Shown here: piece after piece, positions 16,980-25,609 of the stretch
Numbering within the stretch: position 1 is the first letter of the stretch
Layout of the letters: each line of letters begins with the position of its first letter
NCBI GenBank assembly: GCA_963977135.1
Contig: CAXBNN010000014.1
Span: 6,410 to 70,409 of the forward strand
From: UBA2040 sp963977135
GTDB taxonomy: Bacteria > Bacteroidota > Bacteroidia > Flavobacteriales_D > Crocinitomicaceae
Direction: 5' to 3'
Length of the DNA: 64,000 bases
Translations under genes and position numbers: made by a program
The notes under the pieces: generated by a model
Told to the model about the DNA's origin: nothing
What the model saw: only the letters and a program-made list of their open reading frames with translations
Database searches by the model: none

Positions 16980-19041
16980 ACCGCTAATCCGACATATTTC
17001 AGCAATACTTGTTCTGTTGCTATTTTCCCAGTTGGTTTTCGGACAAGAAGTTGATGCGTCTGAACTTTTGGAGAAAAAAGAAGGTCGAACATGGCGATTA
17101 GCAATGGAAGCCAAACGAACTCGGAATTTATACCTCGCTCAGAACTATTTGGAACAATTGTATGCTAAAGATAGCACCGATAATAATGTTATTGAGGAAT
17201 TAGCGAGCATCTATCGCTTGACCCACAACTATACGAAAACTGAGAAATTTTATACCAAAATAATTGAAGGCAAAAAAAGTGACAAGCATCCAGAAGCACT
17301 CTTTTATTTAGGACAGTCTCAAAAAAATCTTGAAAAATATTCCGAGGCTATAGTTAGCTTCGAGAAATTCAAGAAAAAAGCAAGCTCACTTGGAGATAAA
17401 AAATTATCTAAATTGTACAAGACCGAACTGGAAGGATGTGCATTGGCAATTAGCTACAAAGACAGCATAGAAAAAGCGGTCGCTAAAAACCTAGGAGATA
17501 AAGTAAATAGAAGACATATTGATTTCTCTCCTATCCCGACGGGTGAAAACCAAATAATTTTTGGCAGCTACAACGAGACGAAAGAACGGGTTTACGAGTT
17601 AAACGATACAATGCCGCTTCAAGTCCTTAAACGAAGATTTTTTATTGCCGAAAAAGTTGATAATGAATGGTTGAAAAAAGGAACGCTACCGGGACCTTTT
17701 AACGACGATGAATTTGACATTGCCAATGGCTGTTTTTCATTGGATGGAAAAAGATTCTATTTCACAAAATGTGCTGAAAATTGGCAATACAAAATGATAT
17801 GTTCCATATACGAATCCAAATTATCGGGAAAGGGAACATGGAGCCAACCGGAAAAACTGAGTGATTTGGTGAATAATCCAAATTTCACAAGCACCCATCC
17901 GACAATGGGAAGGGAGTCGAGAAGAAACATGGAAGTTATCTACTTTGTTTCGGATAGAGAAGGAACTCGCGGCGGGATGGATATTTGGTATGCCCCTTTT
18001 GACCCTAGGAAAAAAGCGTTTAAGAAAGCTCGAAATTGTGGAGCACGGTTGAACACAATTGGAGATGAAATGACACCTTTTTATGATTTACCTGCAAAGA
18101 CATTGTATTTCAGTACGGATGGCAGACCAACTATTGGCGGTTTAGATATCTATTCCATGACTGGTGAAGCAAGTAAATGGGAGAATCCAACGCATGCAGG
18201 CATGCAAATCAATTCTTCAGCAGATGATTTAGATTTCATCTTAAAACCATCGAATAGAGGCGGTTACTTTGTAAGCAACAGAGTTGGTGGGTACTCACTT
18301 TATCATCCTACGTGCTGTGACGACATTTACGAATTCGAATATTCTGAATTTATAAGCATCGAATTAGAAGTTGACCTTACGGATAAAGATAAAATACGTC
18401 TTTGTAAAAATGGCACAGCCTATGTTGACTTATATTTGGTCGACGAAGATGGACGATTATTGATTGAAGAAAAAAGAAACATCTGTGATAACTCAAAATT
18501 CAATTTGCGCCCGAATCAAACGTATGTTATAATTGGAAAACAGGACGGATATTTTCCAAATGAAAAAATGATTAGCACGAAGTATATTTTAGAATCTACT
18601 GCCTTAAAAGAAACAATCGTTTTGGACAAACAACCTCTGGAACCTATGCTTCTAGCAAATATTAGATATGAATTTGATAGCCCAAATTTGACCAAAGAAT
18701 CGAAAAATATTTTGGACACGACTCTTCTATTAATACTAAATAAGTATCAGAATACGAAGATTGAAATAATGGCGCATACCGATAGTAAGGGAACAGATGC
18801 TTACAATATGACTTTGTCACAAAAAAGAGCAGAAAGCGTTGTCCAATATTTGATTAAAAAAGGAATAGATAAAACCCGTCTTTCAGCAAAAGGTTATGGT
18901 GAAACTCAGCCTATAGCACCAAATGAAAATTTAGATGGCTCCGACAATCCAGAAGGTCGTGAGAAAAATCGGAGAACAGCGTTCAAAGTTCTTGGAGAAA
19001 TCGAACAAGAGATTATTGAAGTTGACGAGGACGATTATTGA
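16966..19041 (+). CDS. PorE-like OmpA-family protein (TPR, beta-propeller, CRD, OmpA)
   Basis: 691 residues with the four-part layout described for PorE of the type IX system: signal peptide (1-26), TPR helices (about 45-165, e.g. HPEALFYLGQSQKNLEKYSEA), WD40-like PD40 propeller (about 185-455, e.g. IYFVSDREGTRGGMDIWYA, LYFSTDGRPTIGGLDIY), a carboxypeptidase-regulatory-like module (about 465-560), and a C-terminal OmpA peptidoglycan-binding domain (about 565-680: IEIMAHTDSKGTDAYN, LSQKRAESV, NRRTAF). The OmpA domain anchors T9SS parts to the wall. The start is a GTG at 16966 that overlaps the preceding gene by 14 bp; the next ATG would remove the signal peptide. The ending is very acidic (EVDEDDY). 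Confidence 0.88.
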   Translation: MIDTKPLIRHISAILVLLLFSQLVFGQEVDASELLEKKEGRTWRLAMEAKRTRNLYLAQNYLEQLYAKDSTDNNVIEELASIYRLTHNYTKTEKFYTKIIEGKKSDKHPEALFYLGQSQKNLEKYSEAIVSFEKFKKKASSLGDKKLSKLYKTELEGCALAISYKDSIEKAVAKNLGDKVNRRHIDFSPIPTGENQIIFGSYNETKERVYELNDTMPLQVLKRRFFIAEKVDNEWLKKGTLPGPFNDDEFDIANGCFSLDGKRFYFTKCAENWQYKMICSIYESKLSGKGTWSQPEKLSDLVNNPNFTSTHPTMGRESRRNMEVIYFVSDREGTRGGMDIWYAPFDPRKKAFKKARNCGARLNTIGDEMTPFYDLPAKTLYFSTDGRPTIGGLDIYSMTGEASKWENPTHAGMQINSSADDLDFILKPSNRGGYFVSNRVGGYSLYHPTCCDDIYEFEYSEFISIELEVDLTDKDKIRLCKNGTAYVDLYLVDEDGRLLIEEKRNICDNSKFNLRPNQTYVIIGKQDGYFPNEKMISTKYILESTALKETIVLDKQPLEPMLLANIRYEFDSPNLTKESKNILDTTLLLILNKYQNTKIEIMAHTDSKGTDAYNMTLSQKRAESVVQYLIKKGIDKTRLSAKGYGETQPIAPNENLDGSDNPEGREKNRRTAFKVLGEIEQEIIEVDEDDY

Positions 19042-19042
19042 T

Positions 19043-19073
19043 TTGCGGATTGCGGATTGCGGATTGCGTATTG
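19043..19073 (+). repeat. 7-bp tandem repeat (TTGCGGA)
   Basis: Three perfect TTGCGGA units, a fourth with one change (TTGCGTA) and a partial TTG, directly after the PorE-like stop codon in the 108-bp gap before the serine dehydratase gene. No structure or function is evident. Confidence 0.8.
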
Positions 19074-19125
19074 ACCGATTTCTTAAAAAAAATCAGATTT
19101 CTTACCTCTTATTTCTAAAGGCTAC

Positions 19126-19133
19126 TAATTTTG
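19126..19133 (+). promoter_or_regulatory. -7 box of the serine dehydratase gene
   Basis: TAATTTTG, exact TAnnTTTG; expected transcript start near 19139, leader about 11 nt to the ATG at 19150. No matching TTG upstream. Confidence 0.4.
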
Positions 19134-19149
19134 TCCTAAACTTATTTCC

Positions 19150-20574
19150 ATGGAGTGTATTAGTGTCTTTGATATGTTGAAAATTGGTGTTGGGCCATCA
19201 AGCTCCCATACACTTGGTCCGTGGCGAGCGGCAATGCGCTTTTTGGACAAATTGGCATTGAAAACGGATATCTCGAAAATAGAAAGTTTAAAGGTAGATT
19301 TATATGGTTCACTTTCTCTAACTGGAAGAGGTCACGCGACTGACATTGCCATTGTTATGGGATTATGTGGAAATGATCCAACAACATATCCGGTTGAAAA
19401 CATAGATGGTGATATAGAGCGCTTGAAACTGGATAAAGTTTTGGTTTTAAACAATACGCCATATGCCAAATTCGATTTGGAAAATGACATCATTTTTAAT
19501 CGGAAATTTTTGCCTTTTCATCCCAATGCGATGACATTCACGGCAACCTTCAACAAAGGAAAAAAATTAAAAGAAACATATTATTCAATTGGTGGAGGTT
19601 TTGTTGTTCAAGAAGACCGAAAACGAATGAAGAAAAAGCAAGAGATTTTTAATACCTACCCTTTCCCAATTGCAAAAGGTGATGAATTGTTGGCTTATTG
19701 CAAAGCTGAAAACAAAAAAATTCATGAAATAGTATTAGAAAATGAGCTCTCTGCTAGAAGTATGGAAGACATTGACAAAAGTTTGCATGAAATCTGGGAA
19801 GTGATGCTTGATTCGATGTACATTGGTTGCCATACCGAGGGTACTTTGCCTGGCGGCTTGAATGTTACCCGAAGAGCCAACGCCATGCACAATAAGCTAA
19901 TTGGTGATAGAACTTACAATACGCATGAAGAATGGATAGCAAGTATCCGTAACACTACTGTTGCATTTAGAGAAATATTAAAATGGGTTTCTTGTTATGC
20001 TCTGGCTGTGAATGAAGTGAATGCATCGTTAGGAAGAATTGTAACTGCACCAACTAACGGAAGCGCAGGAGTTATTCCTGCAGTTCTAATGTATTATTTA
20101 ACGATTGAAAATCACAACGCCGGTTTTGAGCATATCAAAGAATTTTTATTGGTCTCAGGAGAAATAGGAAGTATTTTCAAAAAAGGAGCGACTATTTCAG
20201 CTGCTATGGGCGGTTGTCAAGCCGAAATTGGTGTCTCATCAGCAATGGCTGCAGGAGCTTTGACATCTCTTCTTGGAGGAAGTCCAGAACAAGTGCTTAT
20301 GGCTTCTGAAATTGCAATGGAACATCATTTAGGACTAACTTGTGACCCAATTGGTGGACTTGTGCAAATTCCTTGTATTGAACGGAATGCAATGGGCGCA
20401 ATAAAAGCGATTAATGCCGCTGAATTGGCTTTAGATGGTGATGCAAGTAAGGCAAAAGTAACCTTAGATAAAGTAATTCAAACAATGTGGGAAACTGCTA
20501 AAGACATGAATTCTAAATACAAAGAAACGTCTGAAGGTGGTTTGGCTGTAAATGTTGGGATGTCTGATTGTTAA
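19150..20574 (+). CDS. sdaA: L-serine ammonia-lyase, iron-sulfur type, single chain
   Basis: Deaminates L-serine to pyruvate and ammonia using a [4Fe-4S] cluster rather than PLP. 474 residues, the length of the fused alpha-beta form. N-terminal domain begins SVFDMLKIGVGPSSSHTLGP, the family hallmark; the C-terminal catalytic half contains TEGTLPGGLNVTRRA, APTNGSAGVIPAVL and the three cluster cysteines in GGCQAEIG, LTCDPIGG and IPCIERN. The start matches the family N-terminus and follows a -7 box closely. It stands alone, between the T9SS cluster and a convergent hypothetical gene. No convincing terminator hairpin was seen in the 72 bp after its stop codon. Confidence 0.95.
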   Translation: MECISVFDMLKIGVGPSSSHTLGPWRAAMRFLDKLALKTDISKIESLKVDLYGSLSLTGRGHATDIAIVMGLCGNDPTTYPVENIDGDIERLKLDKVLVLNNTPYAKFDLENDIIFNRKFLPFHPNAMTFTATFNKGKKLKETYYSIGGGFVVQEDRKRMKKKQEIFNTYPFPIAKGDELLAYCKAENKKIHEIVLENELSARSMEDIDKSLHEIWEVMLDSMYIGCHTEGTLPGGLNVTRRANAMHNKLIGDRTYNTHEEWIASIRNTTVAFREILKWVSCYALAVNEVNASLGRIVTAPTNGSAGVIPAVLMYYLTIENHNAGFEHIKEFLLVSGEIGSIFKKGATISAAMGGCQAEIGVSSAMAAGALTSLLGGSPEQVLMASEIAMEHHLGLTCDPIGGLVQIPCIERNAMGAIKAINAAELALDGDASKAKVTLDKVIQTMWETAKDMNSKYKETSEGGLAVNVGMSDC

Positions 20575-20646
20575 TTTTCCTTCATAGAATCCCCTACGAG
20601 AAGCGTAACGGTTTTAGCCATTTGAACTAATTAGAAAGATTGAGTT

Positions 20647-21321
20647 TTACAGTTTTCTTTTATTGAAGCAAACACGAACGAAATTTTGTAAATGATGAGA
20701 CATTCCAACGAATTTTGAATTGTCGTTAACATCATATTTCAAGCTGAAAGTGCTGATATGCTTTGTACCATAGTCAGTGATCATGGTCTCAATATCTTGC
20801 TTCAATTGATCAGCCAAGAATACAATATATTCCTTTCTATCAACAGTATTCTCTTCTGTTAATTCCGCCAACTCTTGGCTCAATAAACTTGAATTAATTT
20901 TGTTGCCAATCTCATCCATCAATGGGTCGACTGATTTTTTATCGTTTTTATTATTGAAAACAAACAGAGCAAGGTTCAAAGAATCGATAACTCTCCTATT
21001 GGGAAACAAACTTAATCCGCCATTTTGATAAGTATGAGAATTTCCTGGATTCAACTCCATTGGAGAACAGTTCCCGACAAAGTTTAAATAAGATTCATTT
21101 GGGTGGGATAACCTATTATAGTCCCACGAAAAAGAAACAAAATGTATTCTTTCATCGCGACCTAATATTTGATTTATAAATCCACCAAAACTAGGGTGCA
21201 AAGTCACTTCAAGCAATTCAAGTGACCATTTTTCAGTTGACTTGGAGAGCTTATTGTCAGTAGGTCTTGGCGCTGGAGTATTTGATTCCTTTCTAAAGAA
21301 AGAACTATCAAAGTTTTCCAT
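20647..21321 (-). CDS. Hypothetical protein, 224 aa
   Basis: I do not recognise this family. The protein has no signal peptide or membrane segment; residues 1-30 are polar and Pro/Ser-rich, then a mixed alpha/beta region with LELLEVTLHPSFGGFINQILGRDERIHFVSFSWDY (cited in part: FGGFINQILG, HFVSFSWDY), NPGNSHTYQNGG and a helical C-terminal half (LADQLKQDIETMI). Base composition and codon use look like the neighbours. It is a single gene, convergent with the serine dehydratase gene; 173 bp of AT-rich DNA separates it from the ergothioneine operon upstream. Confidence 0.7.
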   Translation of the reverse strand: MENFDSSFFRKESNTPAPRPTDNKLSKSTEKWSLELLEVTLHPSFGGFINQILGRDERIHFVSFSWDYNRLSHPNESYLNFVGNCSPMELNPGNSHTYQNGGLSLFPNRRVIDSLNLALFVFNNKNDKKSVDPLMDEIGNKINSSLLSQELAELTEENTVDRKEYIVFLADQLKQDIETMITDYGTKHISTFSLKYDVNDNSKFVGMSHHLQNFVRVCFNKRKL

Positions 21322-21494
21322 AATTATTTACTTTTAACAAAGGACGGCTTTTTAAATCAATAAACAACAATCTTAGATGATGAAATTATTAAAAAATTGT
21401 TGTTAATATCAAAAATTAATATTTGTTAATGCATTGATTTTGAATGAAAAAGATGACTCCTCTATTAATATCAAACCCAAAGGATTTAGCCGAA

Positions 21495-22166
21495 TTATTG
21501 TTGTTGCAAAAGCAATTCTGTTGCTCGTTTAATTTGAATTTCAGAAAGATCAAATACTAAACTTTGCCGTTTTTTTACATTAAGAATTGATAGCTCCGTG
21601 CATGCAATTACGATCGCCGTGTCATTAGAAATCAAAGATTCCAAAACAGTAAATTGAGACAGACAATTTATTCCTTCATAAGCACTCATTCTTATCTCGT
21701 CGATTTGTTGCTCAAAAGGGTCGCTCTGTTTTACAACTTCTATTGAGTTTTCTGCAAGAAAGCGATTCAAATAGAGAGAATTCATCGTGTATTTGGTTCC
21801 AAAAAGAGTTGCTTTTTCAACTTGATTTCTTTTCAATTCATCGATTAGCAATGGCAAAGGATGAATTATTTCAAACTGAAATTCATCTTTAATTTTATCT
21901 AAAGATTCATGAAGAGTAATATTCGGCACCAACAAATGTGTTATTCCATAGGATTCCAATTCTTTTAGTGGACCAAGAATATTTCTAACTACCTCATCAA
22001 ATTGATCTGGCAAATAAGGATTTATGCTATCAAAATCAACATTTAGCATGACGAAAGGAGCCGTTGAAAACCCGCCTTTCTCTTTATGATAAGCACTATT
22101 CAATTTTTGAATATAATGCGCGGTACTGTATGAACCCAATCCTAGAATGCCAAGCTTATTCATCAA
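21495..22166 (-). CDS. Aspartate/glutamate racemase-family protein lacking the first catalytic cysteine
   Basis: 223 residues with the two-domain racemase fold: MNKLGILGLGSYSTAHYIQKL at the start, LATLFGTKYTMNS-like start of domain two (ATLFGTKYTM), and IACTELS near residue 189. Asp/Glu racemases need two cysteines, one in a PCNTAH loop and one in a GCTE loop. Here the first loop reads VPNITLH (Asn82 in place of Cys) while Cys189 is kept, so classical two-base racemisation is unlikely. It may act on another substrate or as an isomerase/decarboxylase of the same superfamily. Its ATG overlaps the egtD stop by 4 bp, making it the last gene of the ergothioneine operon. Substrate unknown. Confidence 0.75.
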   Translation of the reverse strand: MMNKLGILGLGSYSTAHYIQKLNSAYHKEKGGFSTAPFVMLNVDFDSINPYLPDQFDEVVRNILGPLKELESYGITHLLVPNITLHESLDKIKDEFQFEIIHPLPLLIDELKRNQVEKATLFGTKYTMNSLYLNRFLAENSIEVVKQSDPFEQQIDEIRMSAYEGINCLSQFTVLESLISNDTAIVIACTELSILNVKKRQSLVFDLSEIQIKRATELLLQQQ

Positions 22167-23107
22167 TTCCGCTTTAAAATATAATCAGCAAATAAACTAT
22201 TGCTATCCATAATTTTTTTCTCGAGAACAATATCGGTATTGCTGAGGATTTGATAGATTATTTCGTCCTTATACTTTCGAGAAATTTCAGTTTGAATTGT
22301 CTCACCTTCGTCAAATTCAAATTCTTTACCAAACACACTCACCTTTTGCTTTATAGTACTCATTAAAAAGCTTTTAGCTATGCCTTCATTCTCTTCGTAA
22401 TAGGGTTTGTGAACAAAATATTGTCTATTAAAATTCCCGTTTAGTTCTGAATTGATTCTGTCCAATAAATTGAGATTAAATTCGGCAGTTATTCCTTTAG
22501 CATCATTGTAGGCGGGAAGAACTATTTCTTTTGCTTTAATTAGGTCTACCCCCAAAACTATTTTATCTCCCTTTTTTAAATTCGCACCAAGCTTATAAAT
22601 AAACTCTGCTGCCAGATGATCTTGAAGATTTCCAATATTAGAACCCAGAACTAGAACAATTTTCGGTTTGTTGTTCATTTTCAATTGCTCTAATGTCACA
22701 AAATAATCACCTTGTTGCGGAATAACTTTTAATTCTGGCAATCGCTTATTTAACATCGATTCCAAGCCTGTTAACGCATTCTTAGAGATATCCACTGGCA
22801 TGTATTCAAATTGAAAACCTCTACTGACCATTCTATCAAGTAAATGAAAGGTTTTAGTGCCATCTCCAGCGCCAAGTTCAATTAAATTATAATTGATTTC
22901 TGGTTGAATATCTAGTGCCGAGATCATTTCATCCGTTTTGTTCTGGAAAATATCCATTTCAGCATTTGTCAAGTAGTATTCAGGAGCAGCCATGATTTGA
23001 ACGAAAAGTTCATCTCCTTTCTTGTCGTAAAAATACTTTGAAGGAAGTGTCTTTTGCGGTTTTTTGTTCAAACCTTCAAGAACATCATTTAAAAATTGTT
23101 GATTCAT
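22163..23107 (-). CDS. egtD: L-histidine N-alpha-methyltransferase
   Basis: Makes hercynine (trimethyl-histidine) from histidine with three SAM, the first step to ergothioneine. 314 residues: LPSKYFYDKKGDELFVQIM and PEYYLTNAEMDIF near the N-terminus are characteristic of EgtD; the SAM-binding loop is NLIELGAGDGTKT (about residues 73-85), followed by MPVDISKNAL and VLVLGSNIGN. The C-terminal part contains EGETIQTEISRKY, the histidine-binding region. It sits 3 bp after the hydrolase-OsmC gene and overlaps the racemase-like gene by 4 bp. A matching EgtB is two genes upstream, so hercynine and its sulfur derivative are probably made here. Confidence 0.92.
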   Translation of the reverse strand: MNQQFLNDVLEGLNKKPQKTLPSKYFYDKKGDELFVQIMAAPEYYLTNAEMDIFQNKTDEMISALDIQPEINYNLIELGAGDGTKTFHLLDRMVSRGFQFEYMPVDISKNALTGLESMLNKRLPELKVIPQQGDYFVTLEQLKMNNKPKIVLVLGSNIGNLQDHLAAEFIYKLGANLKKGDKIVLGVDLIKAKEIVLPAYNDAKGITAEFNLNLLDRINSELNGNFNRQYFVHKPYYEENEGIAKSFLMSTIKQKVSVFGKEFEFDEGETIQTEISRKYKDEIIYQILSNTDIVLEKKIMDSNSLFADYILKRN

Positions 23108-23110
23108 TTT

Positions 23111-24343
23111 TTAATTCAATAATTCAGTGTCAAAATAAACTTGGCTAGCAACGGTTTTATGCACTGGACATTTCGAAGCGATCTCTTTTAGTTTTTCTTT
23201 TTGCTCTTCTGTGAGATTGCCAACGAGCTTAATCTTTTTAGTAATATGATCAATTTTACCCATTGCTTCAACATCCACCATTATTTCGGATGCATGTTTT
23301 TTCTCGTAATTAAGATAGACAAACACTTCCTTTAAATCCCATTCTTTGCGCTCAGCGTATAACTTTAAAGTTAAAGCAGTGCACGATCCGATGGCAGAAT
23401 TGAGTAATTCATACGGTGAAAAACCTAAGTCAGTTCCGCCAAAATCAACTGGTTCATCACCAACCAAATGATGATTCTTTGTATAAGCGTGATTGGTGAA
23501 GCCATCGTCAGTATCGAGATAAACAAGAACTTGCTCGCCGTTCGTGTCTTTTAATTCTACCTTCTTCTTATCACCCAATTCAACGTAACGTTTTAACCAA
23601 GATCCAATTACATTTGCCACGTAGTGCGCATCATCCTTATTGGTAAGTAAATGATCAGCTCCGTCCAGACTGATAAAACTTTTTGGATGAAAGGCCTTTT
23701 TATAAAGACTAGCTGCATTTTCTATCCCTACAATAGTATCTTGAGGAGAATGTAAAATCAATATTGGTACGCGCAATTCATGGATTTCATTTTCGACATT
23801 GTGCTTTTCCATGTCATCGAGAAACTGTTTTTTAATAGTAAATGGACGTCCACCAATGTTGATTTTTGCTTTTCCATTTTCATTAATTTCTTTTTTAAAG
23901 TCTTGAAAATGCTGGGTGATATGATCGATGTAAGAAGGAGCGCCAATCGTAATAACAGCTTTAATATTTTTCATTCGATTGGCTGCCACAATTGCTGCTG
24001 CTCCGCCTAAGGAATGTCCGATCATAATAGTTGGCGCAATATAATTCTGAATTAAATAATCATTAACATCTTCAATGTCAGCAAGATTACTTGAAAAATT
24101 GGTGTCCGCAAAATCACCTTCGCTGTGCCCCAACCCTGTGAAATCAAAACTTAAAACTCCTATTCCCTCACTCGTCAGTTCGGATGAAATGTTTCGAACA
24201 ACAGCCAAACTCGAAGAACAAGTAAAACAATGAGCAAAAATTGCAATTGCAGTCATTTTTCCATTGACTGGTTTTATCAGTTGAGCTGAAAGTACCTCGC
24301 CATTGCGGTTATTAATATTTATTTTCTCTTTTGTCATAATCAC
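23111..24343 (-). CDS. Alpha/beta hydrolase fused to an OsmC-type peroxide-resistance domain
   Basis: 410 residues. Residues about 1-255 are an alpha/beta hydrolase: oxyanion region FAHCFTCSSS, nucleophile GHSLGG, acid in HSPQDTIVG and His in GADHLLT. Residues about 275-408 are an OsmC/Ohr-like domain with the two redox cysteines in GSCTALTLKLYAERKEW and SKCPVHKTV. OsmC/Ohr proteins reduce organic hydroperoxides with thiols. The fusion is known in many bacteria as a bifunctional protein, with unproven substrate. Here it is placed between egtB and egtD (2-bp and 3-bp gaps), so it should be made together with an antioxidant thiol. ATG codons at 24343 and 24337 are both possible starts. Confidence 0.9.
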   Translation of the reverse strand: MIMTKEKININNRNGEVLSAQLIKPVNGKMTAIAIFAHCFTCSSSLAVVRNISSELTSEGIGVLSFDFTGLGHSEGDFADTNFSSNLADIEDVNDYLIQNYIAPTIMIGHSLGGAAAIVAANRMKNIKAVITIGAPSYIDHITQHFQDFKKEINENGKAKINIGGRPFTIKKQFLDDMEKHNVENEIHELRVPILILHSPQDTIVGIENAASLYKKAFHPKSFISLDGADHLLTNKDDAHYVANVIGSWLKRYVELGDKKKVELKDTNGEQVLVYLDTDDGFTNHAYTKNHHLVGDEPVDFGGTDLGFSPYELLNSAIGSCTALTLKLYAERKEWDLKEVFVYLNYEKKHASEIMVDVEAMGKIDHITKKIKLVGNLTEEQKEKLKEIASKCPVHKTVASQVYFDTELLN

Positions 24344-24345
24344 TT

Positions 24346-25485
24346 TTATTTAATCAACCGAAGACCATTGAATTGCCAACGCATGCTTGCATGGAAAAAA
24401 TTTCTGTACGTTTTACGGCTATGATTTTCTGGCGTGGCGATTGAACCACCTCTTAAAACCATTTGATTTACCATGAATTTCCCGTTGTATTCACCTAATG
24501 CTCCTGCCGCTTTCTTAAATCCTGGATAAGGTAAATAAGCACTATTGGTCCATTCCCAAAGTTGTCCCCACTCAAATTTATCAGAAGCTACCTCCCACTC
24601 AAATTCAGTCGGCAAACGCATCCCTTTCCATTCTGCAAAAGCAAATGCTTCATAGAAACTTATGTGTTTTACTGGCTCGAATAAATTGACTTTCTGTAAA
24701 CCTTCTAAATCGTAATAGTGCCATTCGTCTTCAATTAAATGCCAATATAAAGGCGCGGAAATATTTTCAGCATTTATCCAAGACCAACCTTCGTCATGCC
24801 AAAAATTAAAATCTTTGTAGCAGCCAGCATTCATAAATTCAATATATTCTCCATTGGTCACCAATTGGTTCGAAATTTCAAAATCATGAATGAAGACTTT
24901 ATGCCGTCCCAATTCGTTGTCAAAACAAAACCCCTCGCCTTTGTGACCGACTTCGTATATACCCGATTCAATAGAAACAAACTTGCTTTGCTCGATTTTT
25001 TCAGTCGTTTTAATCCCATCATCATATTTAGGGAAAGTGGGCTGATTACCCAGAATAAACTTTATATCATATAACAAAAGTTCTTGGTGTTGTTCTTCAT
25101 GATTAATTCCTATTTCTATCAATTCTAGCGCTTCTTTTGAAGGATTTGAATCGAGTAAATCAGTCATGGCGTTAGTTACATATTTCCTGTACTCGTAAAC
25201 CTCTTTAACGGATGGCCGGGTCATTAAACCTCGCGTTGGACGAAGAACTCGCTTGCCAACATTGTTATAATAACTGTTGAACAAATAAGAAAAATCATCA
25301 TCGTAAATTTTATAGCCCGCACTATACTTAGTTAGCACAAACTCTTCCCAAAACCAGGTTACATGAGCCAAATGCCATTTTGGTGGCGATGCAAATTCAC
25401 TGGGCTGAACTGAATAATCTTCAGTCAACAATGGCTGACACAGTAATTCTGATATTTCTCTTGTTTTAATGAATCGTTCTAGCAT
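24346..25485 (-). CDS. egtB: Ergothioneine biosynthesis sulfoxide synthase EgtB
   Basis: Non-heme iron enzyme joining hercynine to a cysteinyl thiol with oxygen, giving a sulfoxide. 379 residues: an N-terminal DinB-like helical domain (about 1-150) with the predicted iron-binding histidines His41 (HLAHVTWFWEE), His129 and His133 (NHEEQHQELLLYD), and a C-terminal formylglycine-enzyme-like domain (about 165-379; LPTEFEWEVAS, EWTNSAYLPYPGF, LRGGSIATPENHSRKTYRNFF). The FGE part supplies the substrate tunnel. First gene of the four-gene operon. Neither EgtA, EgtC (glutamate removal) nor EgtE (C-S lyase) is in the window, so whether it uses cysteine or gamma-glutamylcysteine cannot be told by eye. 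Ovothiol-type OvoA has an extra methyltransferase domain, absent here. Confidence 0.9.
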   Translation of the reverse strand: MLERFIKTREISELLCQPLLTEDYSVQPSEFASPPKWHLAHVTWFWEEFVLTKYSAGYKIYDDDFSYLFNSYYNNVGKRVLRPTRGLMTRPSVKEVYEYRKYVTNAMTDLLDSNPSKEALELIEIGINHEEQHQELLLYDIKFILGNQPTFPKYDDGIKTTEKIEQSKFVSIESGIYEVGHKGEGFCFDNELGRHKVFIHDFEISNQLVTNGEYIEFMNAGCYKDFNFWHDEGWSWINAENISAPLYWHLIEDEWHYYDLEGLQKVNLFEPVKHISFYEAFAFAEWKGMRLPTEFEWEVASDKFEWGQLWEWTNSAYLPYPGFKKAAGALGEYNGKFMVNQMVLRGGSIATPENHSRKTYRNFFHASMRWQFNGLRLIK

Positions 25486-25521
25486 TTTTAAAAGTTCAAT
25501 TAATACTTTTTAGGCGTATTC

Positions 25522-25533
25522 GGAATGAATTCC
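25522..25533. promoter_or_regulatory. Short palindrome upstream of egtB
   Basis: GGAATGAATTCC, arms GGAAT/ATTCC around GA, 36 bp before the egtB ATG. Possible operator, but it may be chance; no exact promoter match was found here. Confidence 0.2.
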
Positions 25534-25552
25534 TTACAAGATAACATAAAAC

Positions 25553-25590
25553 AAAAAATCCCTTTCAACTTTCGTTAAAAGGGATTTCTT
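25553..25590 (-). terminator. Rho-independent terminator of purL
   Basis: AAATCCCTTT (25556-25565) pairs perfectly with AAAGGGATTT (25578-25587), 12-nt loop, followed on the minus strand by T6. Directly past purL, it also insulates the egt operon from purL read-through. Confidence 0.85.
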
Positions 25591-25609
25591 ATAATTTCAA
25601 ATCTTATAC

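Noticed and set aside
20575..20646. Weak hairpin after the serine dehydratase gene as terminator
   Set aside because: Only about 4 bp of stem (TACG/CGTA) and no T-run; not callable.
22163..25485. Ovothiol rather than ergothioneine operon
   Set aside because: The EgtB-like protein lacks the extra C-terminal methyltransferase domain of OvoA, and an EgtD histidine methyltransferase is present.
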